Shown in pieces: positions 34,919 through 44,684 of a stretch of DNA of 45,346 bases (the stretch's first letter is position 1; every line of letters begins with the position of its first letter). A program made the position numbers and the translations under genes. This DNA comes from Firmicutes bacterium HGW-Firmicutes-21. GTDB lineage: Bacteria > Bacillota > Clostridia > Oscillospirales > CAG-382. The stretch lies in assembly GCA_002841455.1 (NCBI GenBank), contig PGZT01000024.1, positions 1 to 45,346 of the forward strand, read 5' to 3'. The notes beneath the pieces are model-generated. The model was given only the letters and a program-made list of their open reading frames with translations, searched no databases and was not told the origin of the DNA.

Positions 34919-35734
34919 TTAATTTAAAAATGGAATTATCTCGCCGATATCGTTCAGACAGATGTCAGGGGAGTTATCGTCGTTTATATCCTCGATTTTA
35001 GTTTCGCCGGTCAGTACAAGCACGGAGGTCATGCCGTTATTTTTCCCGAGTGCAATATCGGTGTAAAGTCGGTCGCCTACAATAGCCGTTCGTTCGAGCG
35101 GAATACCGCTGACAGCGGAAATCATATCCGCCGTCTCTCTATGTGGTTTGCCGAAATACTTCGGTACAACTCCGGTTGAAGCGGTAATCAATGCATTTAT
35201 CGCTCCGCTGTCTGGAATAAAACCGTTTTCCGTCGGACAGTTAAAGTCCGGATGAGTGGATAGAAAAACCGCACCGCTCCGTATAAGATTGCATGCAGTT
35301 TCAAGCTTTTTATAGGTTAGTGTGGTGTCGAAGGAGGACACTACAATGTCCGAGTTCTCGGATAATTTTATTCCGTATGACAAAAAGCTCTGTTCGAGAG
35401 CCGGCGTACCGACAAGATAGACAGGCTGACCGGGGTAGCTCTTTATCAGATATTCCGCCGTTACATCCCCCGAGGTTACAATTTCGCTCCTCTCGGCATC
35501 AAAGCCCATGTTAAGCAGCTTTTGGTAATAAATATCAGGATTTTTCGATGCGTTGTTTGTAAAATAGATTATCTTCTTCCCAAGCGATTTTGCTTTTGCG
35601 ACAAATTCAACGGCAACGGGGAAAACACGCTCTCCCAGATAAATAGTTCCGTCCATATCGAGCACAAATAGATCGATGCTCCGCAGAGTGTCTGTTTTGT
35701 TGTCCTTGGTAGATGAATTTACTTGCTTTGTCAT
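34919..35734 (-). CDS. HAD-IIA family phosphatase (NagD/PNPase-like)
   Basis: A 271-aa cytoplasmic hydrolase of HAD subfamily IIA. Motif I is FVLDMDGTIYLG (nucleophile Asp and acid Asp), motif II is FTNNASK, motif III is the Lys in FGKPHRET and motif IV is VGDRLYTDI. The cap domain lies between motifs II and III, as in NagD. Likely substrates are small phosphate monoesters such as nucleotides or sugar phosphates. ATG 35734 follows GGAAGGA. It is the gene upstream of the ECF sigma factor and may be co-transcribed with it. Confidence 0.9.
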   Translation of the reverse strand: MTKQVNSSTKDNKTDTLRSIDLFVLDMDGTIYLGERVFPVAVEFVAKAKSLGKKIIYFTNNASKNPDIYYQKLLNMGFDAERSEIVTSGDVTAEYLIKSYPGQPVYLVGTPALEQSFLSYGIKLSENSDIVVSSFDTTLTYKKLETACNLIRSGAVFLSTHPDFNCPTENGFIPDSGAINALITASTGVVPKYFGKPHRETADMISAVSGIPLERTAIVGDRLYTDIALGKNNGMTSVLVLTGETKIEDINDDNSPDICLNDIGEIIPFLN

Positions 35735-35832
35735 TTTAAGAGTCCTTCCGTTAAAAACGATATTCGATTATTCAATCGATTAAAATTATATAACAAAATA
35801 AATATTATAGCAATAAAAAACACGCTTTTATA

Positions 35833-35861
35833 TTGAAATTTATAGTATTATAATGTATTAT
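35833..35861 (+). promoter_or_regulatory. promoter of the M55 peptidase gene
   Basis: TTGAAA (35833-35838), a 17-base spacer and TATTAT (35856-35861), about 40 bases before the start codon. Confidence 0.6.
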
Positions 35862-35902
35862 ATATTTGAATAGGAAATTCATATAAGAAAAGAGTGAAAA
35901 CA

Positions 35903-36703
35903 ATGCGAAAAAAATTCTATATCAGCGTCGACCTTGAGGGTGTCGCCTGTGCCGTTGGCGCATATGGACAGGGGTTGAGCGCCTCACCAAATTACAATTT
36001 CGCCTGCTTACAGGGCACGAGAGAGGCTAACGCCGCGGCAACCGCACTTTTTGACAGCGGTGCGGAGGAGGTCTATATTTGGGATTGCCATTGTACAGGC
36101 GTAAACCTTGACTATGACAAGCTTGATAAACGCTGTAAAATTGTCATAGGTGCTGGAGCGAGAAAGCGTTTTCCACATATTGATGAGAGCTTCGGCGGTA
36201 TTGTTTTTATCGGTTATCATGCATATGACGCACCTGATGCAACGCTGGCACATGTTTATTCCTCGGTAACCTATCAGCATCAAAAGGTGAACGGAACCCT
36301 TGTTGGAGAGCTTCAGATTGATGCGGCTATTGCGGGTAAGCATGGTGTTCCTCCGATATTCGTCGCAAGCGATGATATATGTGTTTCTCAAGCAAAGGAG
36401 AGCTTTGGGGGAATAATCACGGTAGAAACAAAAAAAGCGCTTGCATGGAACAGTTGTATAAGTAAGCACCCGCTCCTTTGCTGTGATGAGATTTATGACG
36501 GGGTTAAGAAAGCGGCAGAGATTGCCGACACCCTAAAACCTTACATAATACCCGAACCGTTTGAATATGAGGTTCGCTATAAGCGTATTGAGGGAGCGCA
36601 GGGAAGTCCCTTCCGAGATATAAACAATCAGCTCTTCGAACGCATTGATGCTTATACAAGAAGAGGTATTTTCGGTTCTCCCGAGCAGATTTTTGAGTAT
36701 TAG
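35903..36703 (+). CDS. M55 family metallopeptidase (D-aminopeptidase DppA-like)
   Basis: A 266-aa zinc peptidase of family M55. The metal ligands of DppA have matches in order: Asp and Glu in ISVDLEGV, His in WDCHCTG, His in IGYHAYD and Glu in VGELQID. The family forms ring-shaped decamers and cleaves D-amino acid containing peptides, so a role in cell-wall peptide turnover is likely. ATG 35903 is chosen, with AAAGAG nine bases upstream; a GTG at 35894 is in frame. It is followed by a lipoprotein gene 60 bases downstream. Confidence 0.9.
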   Translation: MRKKFYISVDLEGVACAVGAYGQGLSASPNYNFACLQGTREANAAATALFDSGAEEVYIWDCHCTGVNLDYDKLDKRCKIVIGAGARKRFPHIDESFGGIVFIGYHAYDAPDATLAHVYSSVTYQHQKVNGTLVGELQIDAAIAGKHGVPPIFVASDDICVSQAKESFGGIITVETKKALAWNSCISKHPLLCCDEIYDGVKKAAEIADTLKPYIIPEPFEYEVRYKRIEGAQGSPFRDINNQLFERIDAYTRRGIFGSPEQIFEY

Positions 36704-36762
36704 GCGACGAACTATTTCATTAATATGACAATGCTTCAGCAAAAAAATCAAGAGAGTGTAAA

Positions 36763-37302
36763 ATGAGTTGCTTTATGAAAAATATAGTATTTATGTTGGC
36801 ACTGTTGATGCTGGTTTCGCTGTCGGCATGTAACAAAAAGTCGGCAGATGAAACATTCAGCAATGAACCATCCGTTGATGAAACATCCGAGATCACGCAA
36901 TCGGACACTTCAATTTCCACAGACCCTGTTACCGAATTACCGGTATATGTTCCCGGCTCTATTAAGTTATATGAATATGATGTGCGTGTATGGCCGAATG
37001 GTAAGCCATACCGTGATTGCTGGTATATGGACCCCACCGGATTTAAATTAGGGCAGACTCGTGAAGAAAAAAATTATTATTTATATACTGTGGAACGAGA
37101 CCCTGAAAGGATGTTATTCTTGCAATATATAGAGTACTTTAATGTCCCAAAAGAGGTGTTTATCGCTGAAATGGAAAGGGTGCGGGAGTTCTATATAAGT
37201 CTTGGAGCAGATATGAGCTTGGAAGAATCGGAGCTACCTAACGCGGATATCCTGTATACCTTTAACGATGAGATTATCAACCATTATTACCGTTATGAAT
37301 AA
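36763..37302 (+). CDS. lipoprotein of unknown function
   Basis: A 179-aa secreted lipoprotein. The signal peptide ends with the lipobox LSAC (Cys23), followed by a Ser/Thr/Glu-rich spacer (about 25-58) and a folded domain of about 115 residues with KLYEYDVRVWPNGKPYRDCW and TREEKNYYLYTVERDPERM. I recognise no family. AGAGTG precedes ATG 36763. The position after an M55 peptidase suggests an envelope role, but that is weak inference. Confidence 0.78.
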   Translation: MSCFMKNIVFMLALLMLVSLSACNKKSADETFSNEPSVDETSEITQSDTSISTDPVTELPVYVPGSIKLYEYDVRVWPNGKPYRDCWYMDPTGFKLGQTREEKNYYLYTVERDPERMLFLQYIEYFNVPKEVFIAEMERVREFYISLGADMSLEESELPNADILYTFNDEIINHYYRYE

Positions 37303-37378
37303 GGTTTTTATGATGCTCCGCTTGCATATAAAAACAGTATGTTCGTAAAACACAACCTTTAGGTGAGGTTCTTACTCT

Positions 37379-37419
37379 CGGCATAAATGCCGAAGAAAGG
37401 TACGGTTATAAATATGAAA
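37379..37419 (+). repeat. dispersed intergenic leader repeat, copy C
   Basis: Matches the pstA leader module (25973-26013, opposite strand) at 39 of 41 positions. It has the GGCATAAATGCC palindrome core, GAAAGG and the start codon. The upstream 38-nt module of copies A and B is absent here. Confidence 0.8.
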
Positions 37420-38418
37420 TCAGCATCATACAACATAAAGCAACAAAAAAAGCGTCAGATAAAGGATCGACAACGAATTTTAAGGGTTGTGGAGTATCTT
37501 GAATACAATACTGTGTTTGAAAAGTGTCCTGTCGAAATCAACGAGGGATATATAGTCAGCGATGTGACCGATTATAGCATCTTTGCATCCTTCGTCTTTC
37601 GTAATGTTTCAAAAAAGAGGATAAAATCCCTTGATGTCCGCCTGCTCTGCTATCAGAAACAAAATATCCCTTATTTGAAGTTACCCTTTACTTATTCGTT
37701 CGAGCGATATACCCTGGGTACAAGAAGGATAGGCGAGGAACGAATACGGGATAAGAAGCAGCTCAACAACCCCGACATTTCTGTAGGGGAGAGCTTTGGG
37801 GAGACCGTTTATATCCCGATACCAGAGAGCTATTTCTCCCGACTTGAGCTTGAGATAACAGGTGTTCGATATACCGACGGTACATATGAGGAGCTTGGAA
37901 TAATAAACGGTAAGCCCTTTACTCGCTTTGTAGAGCTGGATGACGATAAGAAGTTCGCCTATGTTACCCATAATATATTTATTGCCGCTGAGGAGAATTA
38001 TCCAAGCAGGTTTATTCCCCAAAAGGGAGAATTCGTTTGGCTGTGCTGCTGCGCACATAAGAATTTAAACGAACAAAATGAGTGCGAGAGATGTCATCGT
38101 GAGCAAAAGTGGCAGTTTGATAATATATCGATTAATAAACTCGAGGAGATCAGCGAAAAGATTGCTGCCGATACAAGCTCAATTTACCATGATAAGAGCA
38201 AATATTCACAGACCAAGTATTTAGAGACGGACGAGGAAATTCAACGAAAGACAAAAGCCTACGAGCTTGCTATGAAGAGAATAGCCGAGGAAGAACGCAG
38301 AAAGGAAAGGCTGAAGACATGGATTATCCCAAAAATTATACTTTGTCTTTTGGCTATATACCTTATAGCGTTTGCAATGCAATTGATTTATGATGCATTT
38401 ATCAGTAAAGCTTCTTGA
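37414..38418 (+). CDS. unknown protein with zinc ribbon and C-terminal membrane helix
   Basis: A 334-aa protein without signal peptide. Residues about 30-180 form a beta-rich domain (SDVTDYSIFASFVFRNVSKK, typical of an Ig-like or FxLD-type fold). At about 210-230 a cysteine cluster (WLCCCAHKNLN, then CERCHRE) looks like a zinc ribbon. A charged coiled-coil region (about 245-305) and one C-terminal helix (WIIPKIILCLLAIYLIAFAM) follow, so the bulk is cytoplasmic and tail-anchored. I recognise no named family. ATG 37414 is chosen over 37387 because the upstream part is the leader repeat shared with pstA. A strong terminator follows. Confidence 0.75.
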   Translation: MKSASYNIKQQKKRQIKDRQRILRVVEYLEYNTVFEKCPVEINEGYIVSDVTDYSIFASFVFRNVSKKRIKSLDVRLLCYQKQNIPYLKLPFTYSFERYTLGTRRIGEERIRDKKQLNNPDISVGESFGETVYIPIPESYFSRLELEITGVRYTDGTYEELGIINGKPFTRFVELDDDKKFAYVTHNIFIAAEENYPSRFIPQKGEFVWLCCCAHKNLNEQNECERCHREQKWQFDNISINKLEEISEKIAADTSSIYHDKSKYSQTKYLETDEEIQRKTKAYELAMKRIAEEERRKERLKTWIIPKIILCLLAIYLIAFAMQLIYDAFISKAS

Positions 38419-38443
38419 TTAAAAATAAGTAATAAATAAAATT

Positions 38444-38480
38444 ACCGCACGGAGCAAGGCTTTTTTGCCCTCCGTGCGGT
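38444..38480. terminator. bidirectional intrinsic terminator
   Basis: ACCGCACGGAG (38444-38454) pairs perfectly with CTCCGTGCGGT (38470-38480), with an inner GGC/GCC stem closing a T6 loop. T-rich sequence follows on both strands. It separates the convergent zinc-ribbon gene and the mutase pseudogene. Confidence 0.85.
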
Positions 38481-38485
38481 GTTCT

Positions 38486-40131
38486 TTATATGCTGATGAG
38501 TTCGCTCATTGCGGAACGGTATTTTTCCGTGAGCTGTTTCGCCTCCGCTTCAATTGATGCTACCGCAAGGATATAGACCTTTATCTTCGGCTCGGTACCA
38601 GAGGGGCGGATGATAACGGCTGTGCGGTCGGCAAGCTCGTAATAGAGCATATCGCTCTCGGGCAAGCCTGTCGGTGTGGTATTTCCGTCCTTTATAACCT
38701 TCCTGACACCGCTCTTGTAATCCCTTAGCGCGACAACCTCTGTACCGCCGATATTATTAAGCAGATTATTGCGTAGTGAACTCATTTTCCCCGCCATGAC
38801 AGACATCGGGTCGATTCCCTTGACGATTGTATTAATAACCGCTTCTTTAAAAAAACCATGTTTGTTGTACAATTCCTGTAAAACACCGTACAAAGTTTTA
38901 CCTATACCCTTGTAAAAGGAAGCGGCTTCGGTAATCAACAATGCGGCTGCAATCGCATCCTTATCCCGCACATAACCGCCCGAGAGGAAGCCCTGACTCT
39001 CCTCATAACCGAATATGAAGGTTGCGGAGCCGTCGGACTCAAACTCCTTTATTTTCTCGCCGATATATTTGAAACCGGTCAATACATCAATATGCCGAAC
39101 ACCGGCTTCTTCGCAGATTGCATCAAAAAGACCGGCGGAGACAATACTCTTAATGGCACAAGCGTTTTCGGGCAGAGTGTTCTGCTGTTTTCTTCCTTTA
39201 ATAATATAATCAATCAATAACGCACCGATTTGGTTACCGTCAAGAGTTAGGAATCCGCCGTCATTATCCCTTATAACCACACCCAAACGGTCGCCGTCCG
39301 GGTCTGTTCCGATAATTAAGCCGCAATCGATTGATTGATTTTTAACCATATCTATGGCGAGAGTAAAGCATTCCTTATTTTCCGGGTTTGGAGAGGCTAC
39401 GGTAGGGAAGCTGCCGTCGGGTGTCATTTGAGCATCCACCGTTCGCAGATTAGTTATACCTGCCCGTTGCAGAACCTCGGGGATAAGCCTGTAGCCCGTG
39501 CCGTGCAGGGGAGTGTATACTATGTTCAGGCTGTTCCCGTAATCCTCGGTTACCGTCGGGCAGATACGGCAGTTAAGCACGGCTTGTAAAAATGCTTCGT
39601 CTGTTTCCCTACCTATTATAATAATAGTACCGTCCGAAACCGCTTTGTCAAAGTCGGCAAGCCGCACATCCTCAAAAATATCGGTCGCCGCAACAGCATC
39701 CGACACCGCTTTAGCGTGCTCGGGCGGCAGCTGTGCGCCGTCCTCCCAGTATACCTTGTAGCCGTTATATTCCTTGGGATTATGCGAGGCGGTTACACCC
39801 TTATTCCATATGCCGCAAGCACCCTTGCCGCCGTTCTCGCAAACAGAGCGGAATTTATGCGGCAGTCATAAGCGACGGCAACCCCTCTGCCGGCCGCTCC
39901 GGTATTAAGTATCAGCTCGGCAAGCCCCCTTGTCGTATGCGCAACGGTATATATGTTCATTTTGGAAATGCCGGCCGACATTGTACTGCGGAGACCCGCC
40001 GTTCCGAACTGCATCGGCAGTGCAAACCGTTCCTTTATAGCGATTTCGTCGTTTTTGATGCCAATGAGTTCCCGTTTGGTTTCCTCGTCAACCTTTTCGC
40101 TGTTCAGCCAATTATTATAAATATTATACAT
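38486..40131 (-). pseudogene. pgcA: phosphoglucomutase/phosphomannomutase with internal deletion
   Basis: The N-terminal part starts at ATG 40131 (MYNIYNNWLNSEKVDEETKR), has the substrate segment PMQFGTAGLRSTMSAG and runs to LAAYGIRV, where it stops at 39793. The next frame resumes within a few bases at VTASHNPKEYNGYKVYWEDG, which holds the catalytic Ser motif, and continues intact (GTDPDGDRLG metal loop, GYEESQG, RPSGTEPK phosphate-binding loop) to 38486. Intact homologues have about 25 residues, including an RPTP motif, between these two points. So roughly 75 bases are lost and the frame is shifted. As sequenced it cannot make a full enzyme. Confidence 0.88.
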
Positions 40132-40278
40132 TTTATATTTGTAACCATTCCTCTCGGGTTATTTTACCATCTTATATAATTATACAGTAATTTTTGCTCC
40201 TGTAAATGCTTTTTTGCAATGTTTTTTTGAAAATAATGCTGTTCACACAATGTTTACATTACAATTTGTCATAAAGTA

Positions 40279-40307
40279 TTGCAATGCTTTGGTTTCTGTG
40301 TTACTAT
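40279..40307 (+). promoter_or_regulatory. promoter of the S10 operon
   Basis: TTGCAA (40279-40284), a 17-base spacer and TACTAT (40302-40307). Transcription should start near 40314. Bases 40132-40278 hold no gene. Confidence 0.78.
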
Positions 40308-40313
40308 AGTCCT

Positions 40314-40496
40314 CGCTTGGTGTGCGATGAAACGGGAGATTGCTGCAAAAACGCAGGTAACTTCCGCTGAGTATGTCCGACAATCGGGCGAGAGCAATGA
40401 GCATTTTTTATGGGGCTGTTAGGAAACGCCCGGGACGGTGTTCAAGGCTATGCCGCCAATAAACTTCATTTATAATTTAAGGAGGCAAAAAAACAC
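40314..40496 (+). ncRNA. structured 5' leader of the S10 operon
   Basis: A leader of about 183 nt with several possible stems: CTGC/GCAG near 40340-40355, GGGCG (about 40387) with CGCCC (about 40430), and a GC-rich hairpin just before the ribosome binding site. Ribosomal operons often use such leaders for feedback control by a ribosomal protein (L4 in E. coli). I cannot assign it to a known leader family. AAGGAGG lies nine bases before rpsJ. Confidence 0.5.
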
Positions 40497-40808
40497 ATGG
40501 CAAAAAAGGAAAGAATCAGAATAAGGCTTAAGTCTTATGACCACACACTCATCGATCAAGCCGCTGAGAAGATAGTCGAAACGGCAAAACGCAACGGAGC
40601 CGCAGTAAGCGGACCGATACCGCTGCCGACCGACAGAGAGATAATTACGGTTTTACGCGCGGTTCATAAGTATAAGGATGCAAGAGAGCAGTTCGAATAC
40701 AAAACACACAAGCGCCTTATCGATATTATAAAGCCCACAAAGGCTGCGGTTGATTCGCTTATGAGTATTGATTTACCCGCCGGCGTTGATTTTAACGTCG
40801 AGCTGTAA
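40497..40808 (+). CDS. rpsJ: 30S ribosomal protein S10
   Basis: A 103-aa protein with the S10 consensus throughout: [29 protein letters not shown] and [16 protein letters not shown]10 is part of the 30S head and, as NusE, takes part in transcription antitermination. It is the first gene of the S10 operon and has a strong AAGGAGG site. Confidence 0.98.
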   Translation: MAKKERIRIRLKSYDHTLIDQAAEKIVETAKRNGAAVSGPIPLPTDREIITVLRAVHKYKDAREQFEYKTHKRLIDIIKPTKAAVDSLMSIDLPAGVDFNVEL

Positions 40809-40887
40809 GCATTTTACACAGGTACAAATTTAGGTCAAGTTAATCGCAGTAAATGCGGTTAACCAATAACCAAGGAGGAAATATAAA

Positions 40888-41517
40888 ATGAAAAAAGGCA
40901 TGATCGGCAGGAAGCTCGGTATGACCCAGATCTTTGACGAAAAGGGTAATGTTATACCTGTTACTGTCATTAACGCAGGTCCCTGCGTTGTAACACAGAA
41001 GAAAACAAAGGAAAAGGACGGCTATGAAGCGGTTCAGCTCGGTTTCTCGGATATTGAGGAGAGGAAGCTCACAAAACCCGCCAAAGGTCATTTCCTTAAA
41101 GCAAAGGTTTCTTTTAAGAAGTATTTAAAGGAGTTCAAGCTCGAAGATACCGCCGCTATGAATGTAGGCGACATTATTACCGCCGATACATTTACATTGG
41201 GCGAAAAGGTTGATATCACCGGTATTACCAAGGGACGCGGATTCTCCGGTGTTATTAAAAGATGGGGAGCCCACCGCTTGAGAATGACTCACGGTACCGG
41301 ACCGGTTCACCGTCAGGTAGGTTCAATGGGTGCAAACAGCGATCCGTCAAGAGTTTTCAAGAACAAGAAAATGGCAGGTCAATACGGTAACGAGCAGGTT
41401 ACTATGCAGAACCTTGAGGTTGTCAAGATTGATGCTGATAAGAACCTTTTGGCAGTAAAGGGCGCAGTTCCCGGTTCACGCGGCGGCATAGTTTTTGTCC
41501 GCAACACCGTGAAATAA
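40888..41517 (+). CDS. rplC: 50S ribosomal protein L3
   Basis: A 209-aa protein with the L3 landmarks [19 protein letters not shown] at the start, the central [16 protein letters not shown], the loop [20 protein letters not shown] with HRQVGS, and the end [14 protein letters not shown]. It binds 23S rRNA near the peptidyl transferase centre. AAGGAGG lies upstream of ATG 40888. The 79-base gap after rpsJ is the longest inside this operon. Confidence 0.98.
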   Translation: MKKGMIGRKLGMTQIFDEKGNVIPVTVINAGPCVVTQKKTKEKDGYEAVQLGFSDIEERKLTKPAKGHFLKAKVSFKKYLKEFKLEDTAAMNVGDIITADTFTLGEKVDITGITKGRGFSGVIKRWGAHRLRMTHGTGPVHRQVGSMGANSDPSRVFKNKKMAGQYGNEQVTMQNLEVVKIDADKNLLAVKGAVPGSRGGIVFVRNTVK

Positions 41518-41538
41518 GCGAAGGGAGAGGAATAAACG

Positions 41539-42165
41539 ATGCCAACATTAAATTTATATAATATGGAAGGTCAAGTGTGCGGCGATATCGCGCTCTGCGA
41601 CAAGGTTTTTGCCGCAGAGGTCAACAAAACAGTGCTGCATACGGTTGTAAGAGCATACTTGCTGAACCAAAGACAGGGCACACAGTCCACACTTACCAGG
41701 AGCGAGGTTTCCGGCGGCGGCAGAAAGCCGTGGAGACAAAAGGGTACCGGCAGAGCAAGACAGGGTTCGATTCGTGCTCCGCAGTGGATACACGGAGGAG
41801 TTACTTTTGCTCCGAAGCCGAGAAGCTACCGTGTAAGCATAAATAAAAAGGTAAAGAAAATAGCCATGATTTCGGCGCTTTCTTCCAAGGTCGCCGCAGG
41901 TGAATTGATTGTCGTTGACAATATCGCACTTGAGGAATACAGAACCAAGAAGATGATTTCGCTGCTTGCGGCACTCGGCGTTGACAGAAAGGCTCTGATA
42001 GTTCTTCCCGAGGCGGATAACAAGATGATTGTAAAATCGGCCGCCAACATCCCCGGAGTTGCCACCGCACCGGTCAACGCTCTTAATGTTTATGACATTT
42101 TGAAGTATGACAAGTTTATTATTGTTAAGGACGCGGTTGCAAAGATTGAGGAGGTATATGCGTAA
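41539..42165 (+). CDS. rplD: 50S ribosomal protein L4
   Basis: A 208-aa protein with the extended loop [39 protein letters not shown] and [10 protein letters not shown] that reaches the exit tunnel, then the globular part ending [16 protein letters not shown]. In many bacteria L4 also represses its own operon through the leader. It starts 21 bases after rplC with GGGAGAGG upstream. Confidence 0.98.
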   Translation: MPTLNLYNMEGQVCGDIALCDKVFAAEVNKTVLHTVVRAYLLNQRQGTQSTLTRSEVSGGGRKPWRQKGTGRARQGSIRAPQWIHGGVTFAPKPRSYRVSINKKVKKIAMISALSSKVAAGELIVVDNIALEEYRTKKMISLLAALGVDRKALIVLPEADNKMIVKSAANIPGVATAPVNALNVYDILKYDKFIIVKDAVAKIEEVYA

Positions 42166-42458
42166 TGAGAACACCATACGACATTATCCTAAAGCCTGTT
42201 ATTACCGAGGCTGCGATTCAGAATATGCAACAAAAGAAGTACACCTTCAAGGTTGCTACCGATTCCAATAAAATCGAAATTAAAAATGCGATCGAGGAAA
42301 TATTCAAGGTAGAGGTCGAAAAGGTCACTACCATAAGCATGAAGAGGAAGCCAAAGAGAATGGGTTATCATGTGGGTTCGACGAGCGAATGGAAAAAAGC
42401 AATCGTTAAGCTTACAAGCGCTTCCAAGACAATTGAATTCTTCGATAGTCTGATGTAA
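42165..42458 (+). CDS. rplW: 50S ribosomal protein L23
   Basis: A 97-aa protein: PYDIILKPVITEAAIQNMQQ, then KYTFKVATDSNKIEIKNAIE and the basic loop SMKRKPKRMGYHVG. L23 forms the docking site for trigger factor and SRP at the tunnel exit. Its ATG overlaps the rplD stop (TAATG), so the two are translationally coupled. Confidence 0.97.
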   Translation: MRTPYDIILKPVITEAAIQNMQQKKYTFKVATDSNKIEIKNAIEEIFKVEVEKVTTISMKRKPKRMGYHVGSTSEWKKAIVKLTSASKTIEFFDSLM

Positions 42459-42476
42459 GCGAAAGGAGTTAAAATA

Positions 42477-43310
42477 ATGGCGACAAAAAATTATAAACCG
42501 ACGACTCCCTCCAGAAGACATATGTCGTCCCCCTCGTTTGACGAGGTGACGAAGAAGTTTCCGGAGAAAAGTCTTATCACGACATTAAAGAAGAATGCGG
42601 GACGAAACAATACAGGTAAGATAACAGTCCGTCACCAGGGCGGCGGAAACAAGAAGAAGTACAGAATCATTGATTTCAAGCGTAAGGCTAAGGAAGCCGG
42701 CTCCACCGTAATAGGTATTGAGTACGATCCGAATCGTACCGCTTATATTGCGCTTCTTGCGGACGAAAACGGCAAAAAGAGCTATGTTATAGCTCCGAGC
42801 GGACTCAAAGCGGGAGACACCCTCTACTCGGGTACTCACGCAGACATAAAGCCCGGAAATGTACTTCCGATTGCGAACATTCCGGTCGGTACATTCATTC
42901 ACGCTATCGAGCTTTACCCCGGAAAAGGCGCACAGCTTGTTCGCTCCGCCGGAGCTGCGGCTCAGCTTATGGCTAAGGAAAACGGAATGGCACAGGTAAG
43001 GCTTCCCTCCGGTGAGGTAAGACTGGTTCGACTTGAATGCACAGCATCCATCGGACAGGTCGGCAATATTGAGCATGAGAACATCAAGCTCGGTAAAGCG
43101 GGCAAGACAAGACATCTCGGCATCAGACCCTCCGTCCGCGGCTCGGTTATGAATCCGGTTGATCACCCGCACGGCGGCGGCGAGGGACGCTCTCCGATAG
43201 GCAGACCTTCTCCGGTTACTCCTTGGGGCAAGCCCACTCTCGGTTATAAGACAAGAAACAAGAAGGCTCGCACCAACAAGTTTATTGTCAAGCGTAAGAA
43301 CGACAAATAG
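42477..43310 (+). CDS. rplB: 50S ribosomal protein L2
   Basis: A 277-aa protein with the L2 core: [40 protein letters not shown], and the highly conserved [20 protein letters not shown] near the C-terminus, which contains the essential histidine. It binds 23S rRNA and is needed for subunit joining. AAAGGAG precedes ATG 42477. Confidence 0.98.
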   Translation: MATKNYKPTTPSRRHMSSPSFDEVTKKFPEKSLITTLKKNAGRNNTGKITVRHQGGGNKKKYRIIDFKRKAKEAGSTVIGIEYDPNRTAYIALLADENGKKSYVIAPSGLKAGDTLYSGTHADIKPGNVLPIANIPVGTFIHAIELYPGKGAQLVRSAGAAAQLMAKENGMAQVRLPSGEVRLVRLECTASIGQVGNIEHENIKLGKAGKTRHLGIRPSVRGSVMNPVDHPHGGGEGRSPIGRPSPVTPWGKPTLGYKTRNKKARTNKFIVKRKNDK

Positions 43311-43331
43311 GCGTAAAGGAGGATTATTACA

Positions 43332-43610
43332 GTGAGCAGAAGTGTTAAAAAGGGCCCTTTCGTTGAGGGTAAACTATACAGCCGTATTATTGAAATGAAC
43401 AAGAAGAACGAGAAAAGAGTTATAAAGACCTGGTCGCGCGCCTCAACCATATTCCCCGAGTTTGTCGGGCATACTATTGCGGTTCATGACGGCAAGAAGC
43501 ATGTTCCTGTTTATGTTGTCGAGGATATGGTCGGACACAAGCTCGGTGAGTTTGCTCCGACAAGATTGTTCAGAGGACATTCGGGTTCCAAAACAACAAA
43601 TTCTAAGTAA
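43332..43610 (+). CDS. rpsS: 30S ribosomal protein S19
   Basis: A 92-aa protein that begins [20 protein letters not shown] and ends [15 protein letters not shown], as in all S19. The start codon is GTG 43332, with GGAGG about nine bases upstream. S19 sits in the 30S head beside S13. Confidence 0.97.
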   Translation: MSRSVKKGPFVEGKLYSRIIEMNKKNEKRVIKTWSRASTIFPEFVGHTIAVHDGKKHVPVYVVEDMVGHKLGEFAPTRLFRGHSGSKTTNSK

Positions 43611-43638
43611 CAGCTGATTGAAAGGAGGCACAAATACT

Positions 43639-43989
43639 GTGGAAACAAAAGTAGCAAAAGCTTATCTTAAGCAATTGCGGGTTTCACCCCGAAAGGTAAA
43701 AATCGTACTTGACTTGATAAGAAATAAAGATGTGGCTCACGCAGCCGCTATATTGAAAAACACTAACAAAATTGTATGCGAGAGTATCCAAAAGCTTCTG
43801 AAATCGGCTGTTGCCAATGCGGAGAACAACTTCCAAATGGACCCCGAGAAGCTGTATGTGGCAGAATGTTTTGTCACTCCCGGCATTTTGAAAAACATGA
43901 AGAGGGTTATGCCCCGTGCTCAGGGTAGAGCTTTTCGGATTATAAAGCGTACATCGCATATAACAATAACGCTTAAAGAAAGGGTTTAA
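43639..43989 (+). CDS. rplV: 50S ribosomal protein L22
   Basis: A 116-aa protein: [20 protein letters not shown], then [20 protein letters not shown] and the tunnel hairpin [20 protein letters not shown]. The start is GTG 43639, placed by AAAGGAGG ten bases upstream; the longer open frame from 43618 begins inside that site. The hairpin lies in the exit tunnel near L4. Confidence 0.97.
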   Translation: METKVAKAYLKQLRVSPRKVKIVLDLIRNKDVAHAAAILKNTNKIVCESIQKLLKSAVANAENNFQMDPEKLYVAECFVTPGILKNMKRVMPRAQGRAFRIIKRTSHITITLKERV

Positions 43990-44003
43990 GGAGGAGACAA
44001 ACT

Positions 44004-44684
44004 ATGGGTCAAAAGATTAATCCGCACGGTTTGCGTGTGGGAATTATTAAAGACTGGGATTCCCGCTGGTTCGTTAAGAGAGAAGTGTTTGGCGACACAT
44101 TGGTTTCTGACTATAAGCTCAGAAAGTATCTAAAAACAAAGCTCCAGCAGGCAGGCGTTCCAAAAATAGAAATAGAACGGGACAATTCGCGTATCAGAGT
44201 AATTATTCACTGCGCAAAGCCCGGTATTATCATAGGCAAGGGCGGCACCGAGATAGAGAAGCTGAAGCGCGAGGTCGCTGCGTTTATCGATGCTCCCGCA
44301 AGCGTACAGGTGGATGTAAAGGTTATAGAGGTAAGACAACCAGACCTCAGCGCTCAGCTCGTCGCCGAGAATATTGCGGGACAGCTTGAGAGAAGAATTT
44401 CCTTCCGCCGAGCGATGAAGCAATGCATCGGCAGGACAATGAAGCTGAATGCAAAGGGAATAAAGGTTGCGGTTTCGGGACGCCTTGGCGGTGCCGAGAT
44501 TGCGAGAAGCGAGCATTACCATGAGGGTACAATTCCGCTTCATACCCTGAGAGCCGACATTGATTACGGCTTCTTCGAGGCCAACACCACATACGGAAAG
44601 ATCGGCATAAAGGTCTGGATATACAAGGGAGAGGTTCTTCCCGAGATGAAGCGTAACCCGTCTAACGAAGGAGGCAGAAGATAA
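44004..44684 (+). CDS. rpsC: 30S ribosomal protein S3
   Basis: A 226-aa protein starting [20 protein letters not shown], with the KH domain motif [15 protein letters not shown] and the C-terminal [20 protein letters not shown]3 lines the mRNA entry site of the 30S subunit. AAGGAGG precedes ATG 44004. Confidence 0.98.
   Translation: MGQKINPHGLRVGIIKDWDSRWFVKREVFGDTLVSDYKLRKYLKTKLQQAGVPKIEIERDNSRIRVIIHCAKPGIIIGKGGTEIEKLKREVAAFIDAPASVQVDVKVIEVRQPDLSAQLVAENIAGQLERRISFRRAMKQCIGRTMKLNAKGIKVAVSGRLGGAEIARSEHYHEGTIPLHTLRADIDYGFFEANTTYGKIGIKVWIYKGEVLPEMKRNPSNEGGRR

Noticed and set aside
39733-40179. 148-codon plus-strand ORF
   Set aside because: It is antisense to the mutase pseudogene, whose minus-strand frames carry clear family motifs.
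40314-40496. T-box or other tRNA-sensing leader before rpsJ
   Set aside because: The conserved GGTGG T-box core and a specifier loop are not present, and a ribosomal protein operon is not a usual T-box target.
41554-42177. Long minus-strand ORF of about 207 codons
   Set aside because: It is the mirror frame of rplD, which is certain; no independent signals are present.
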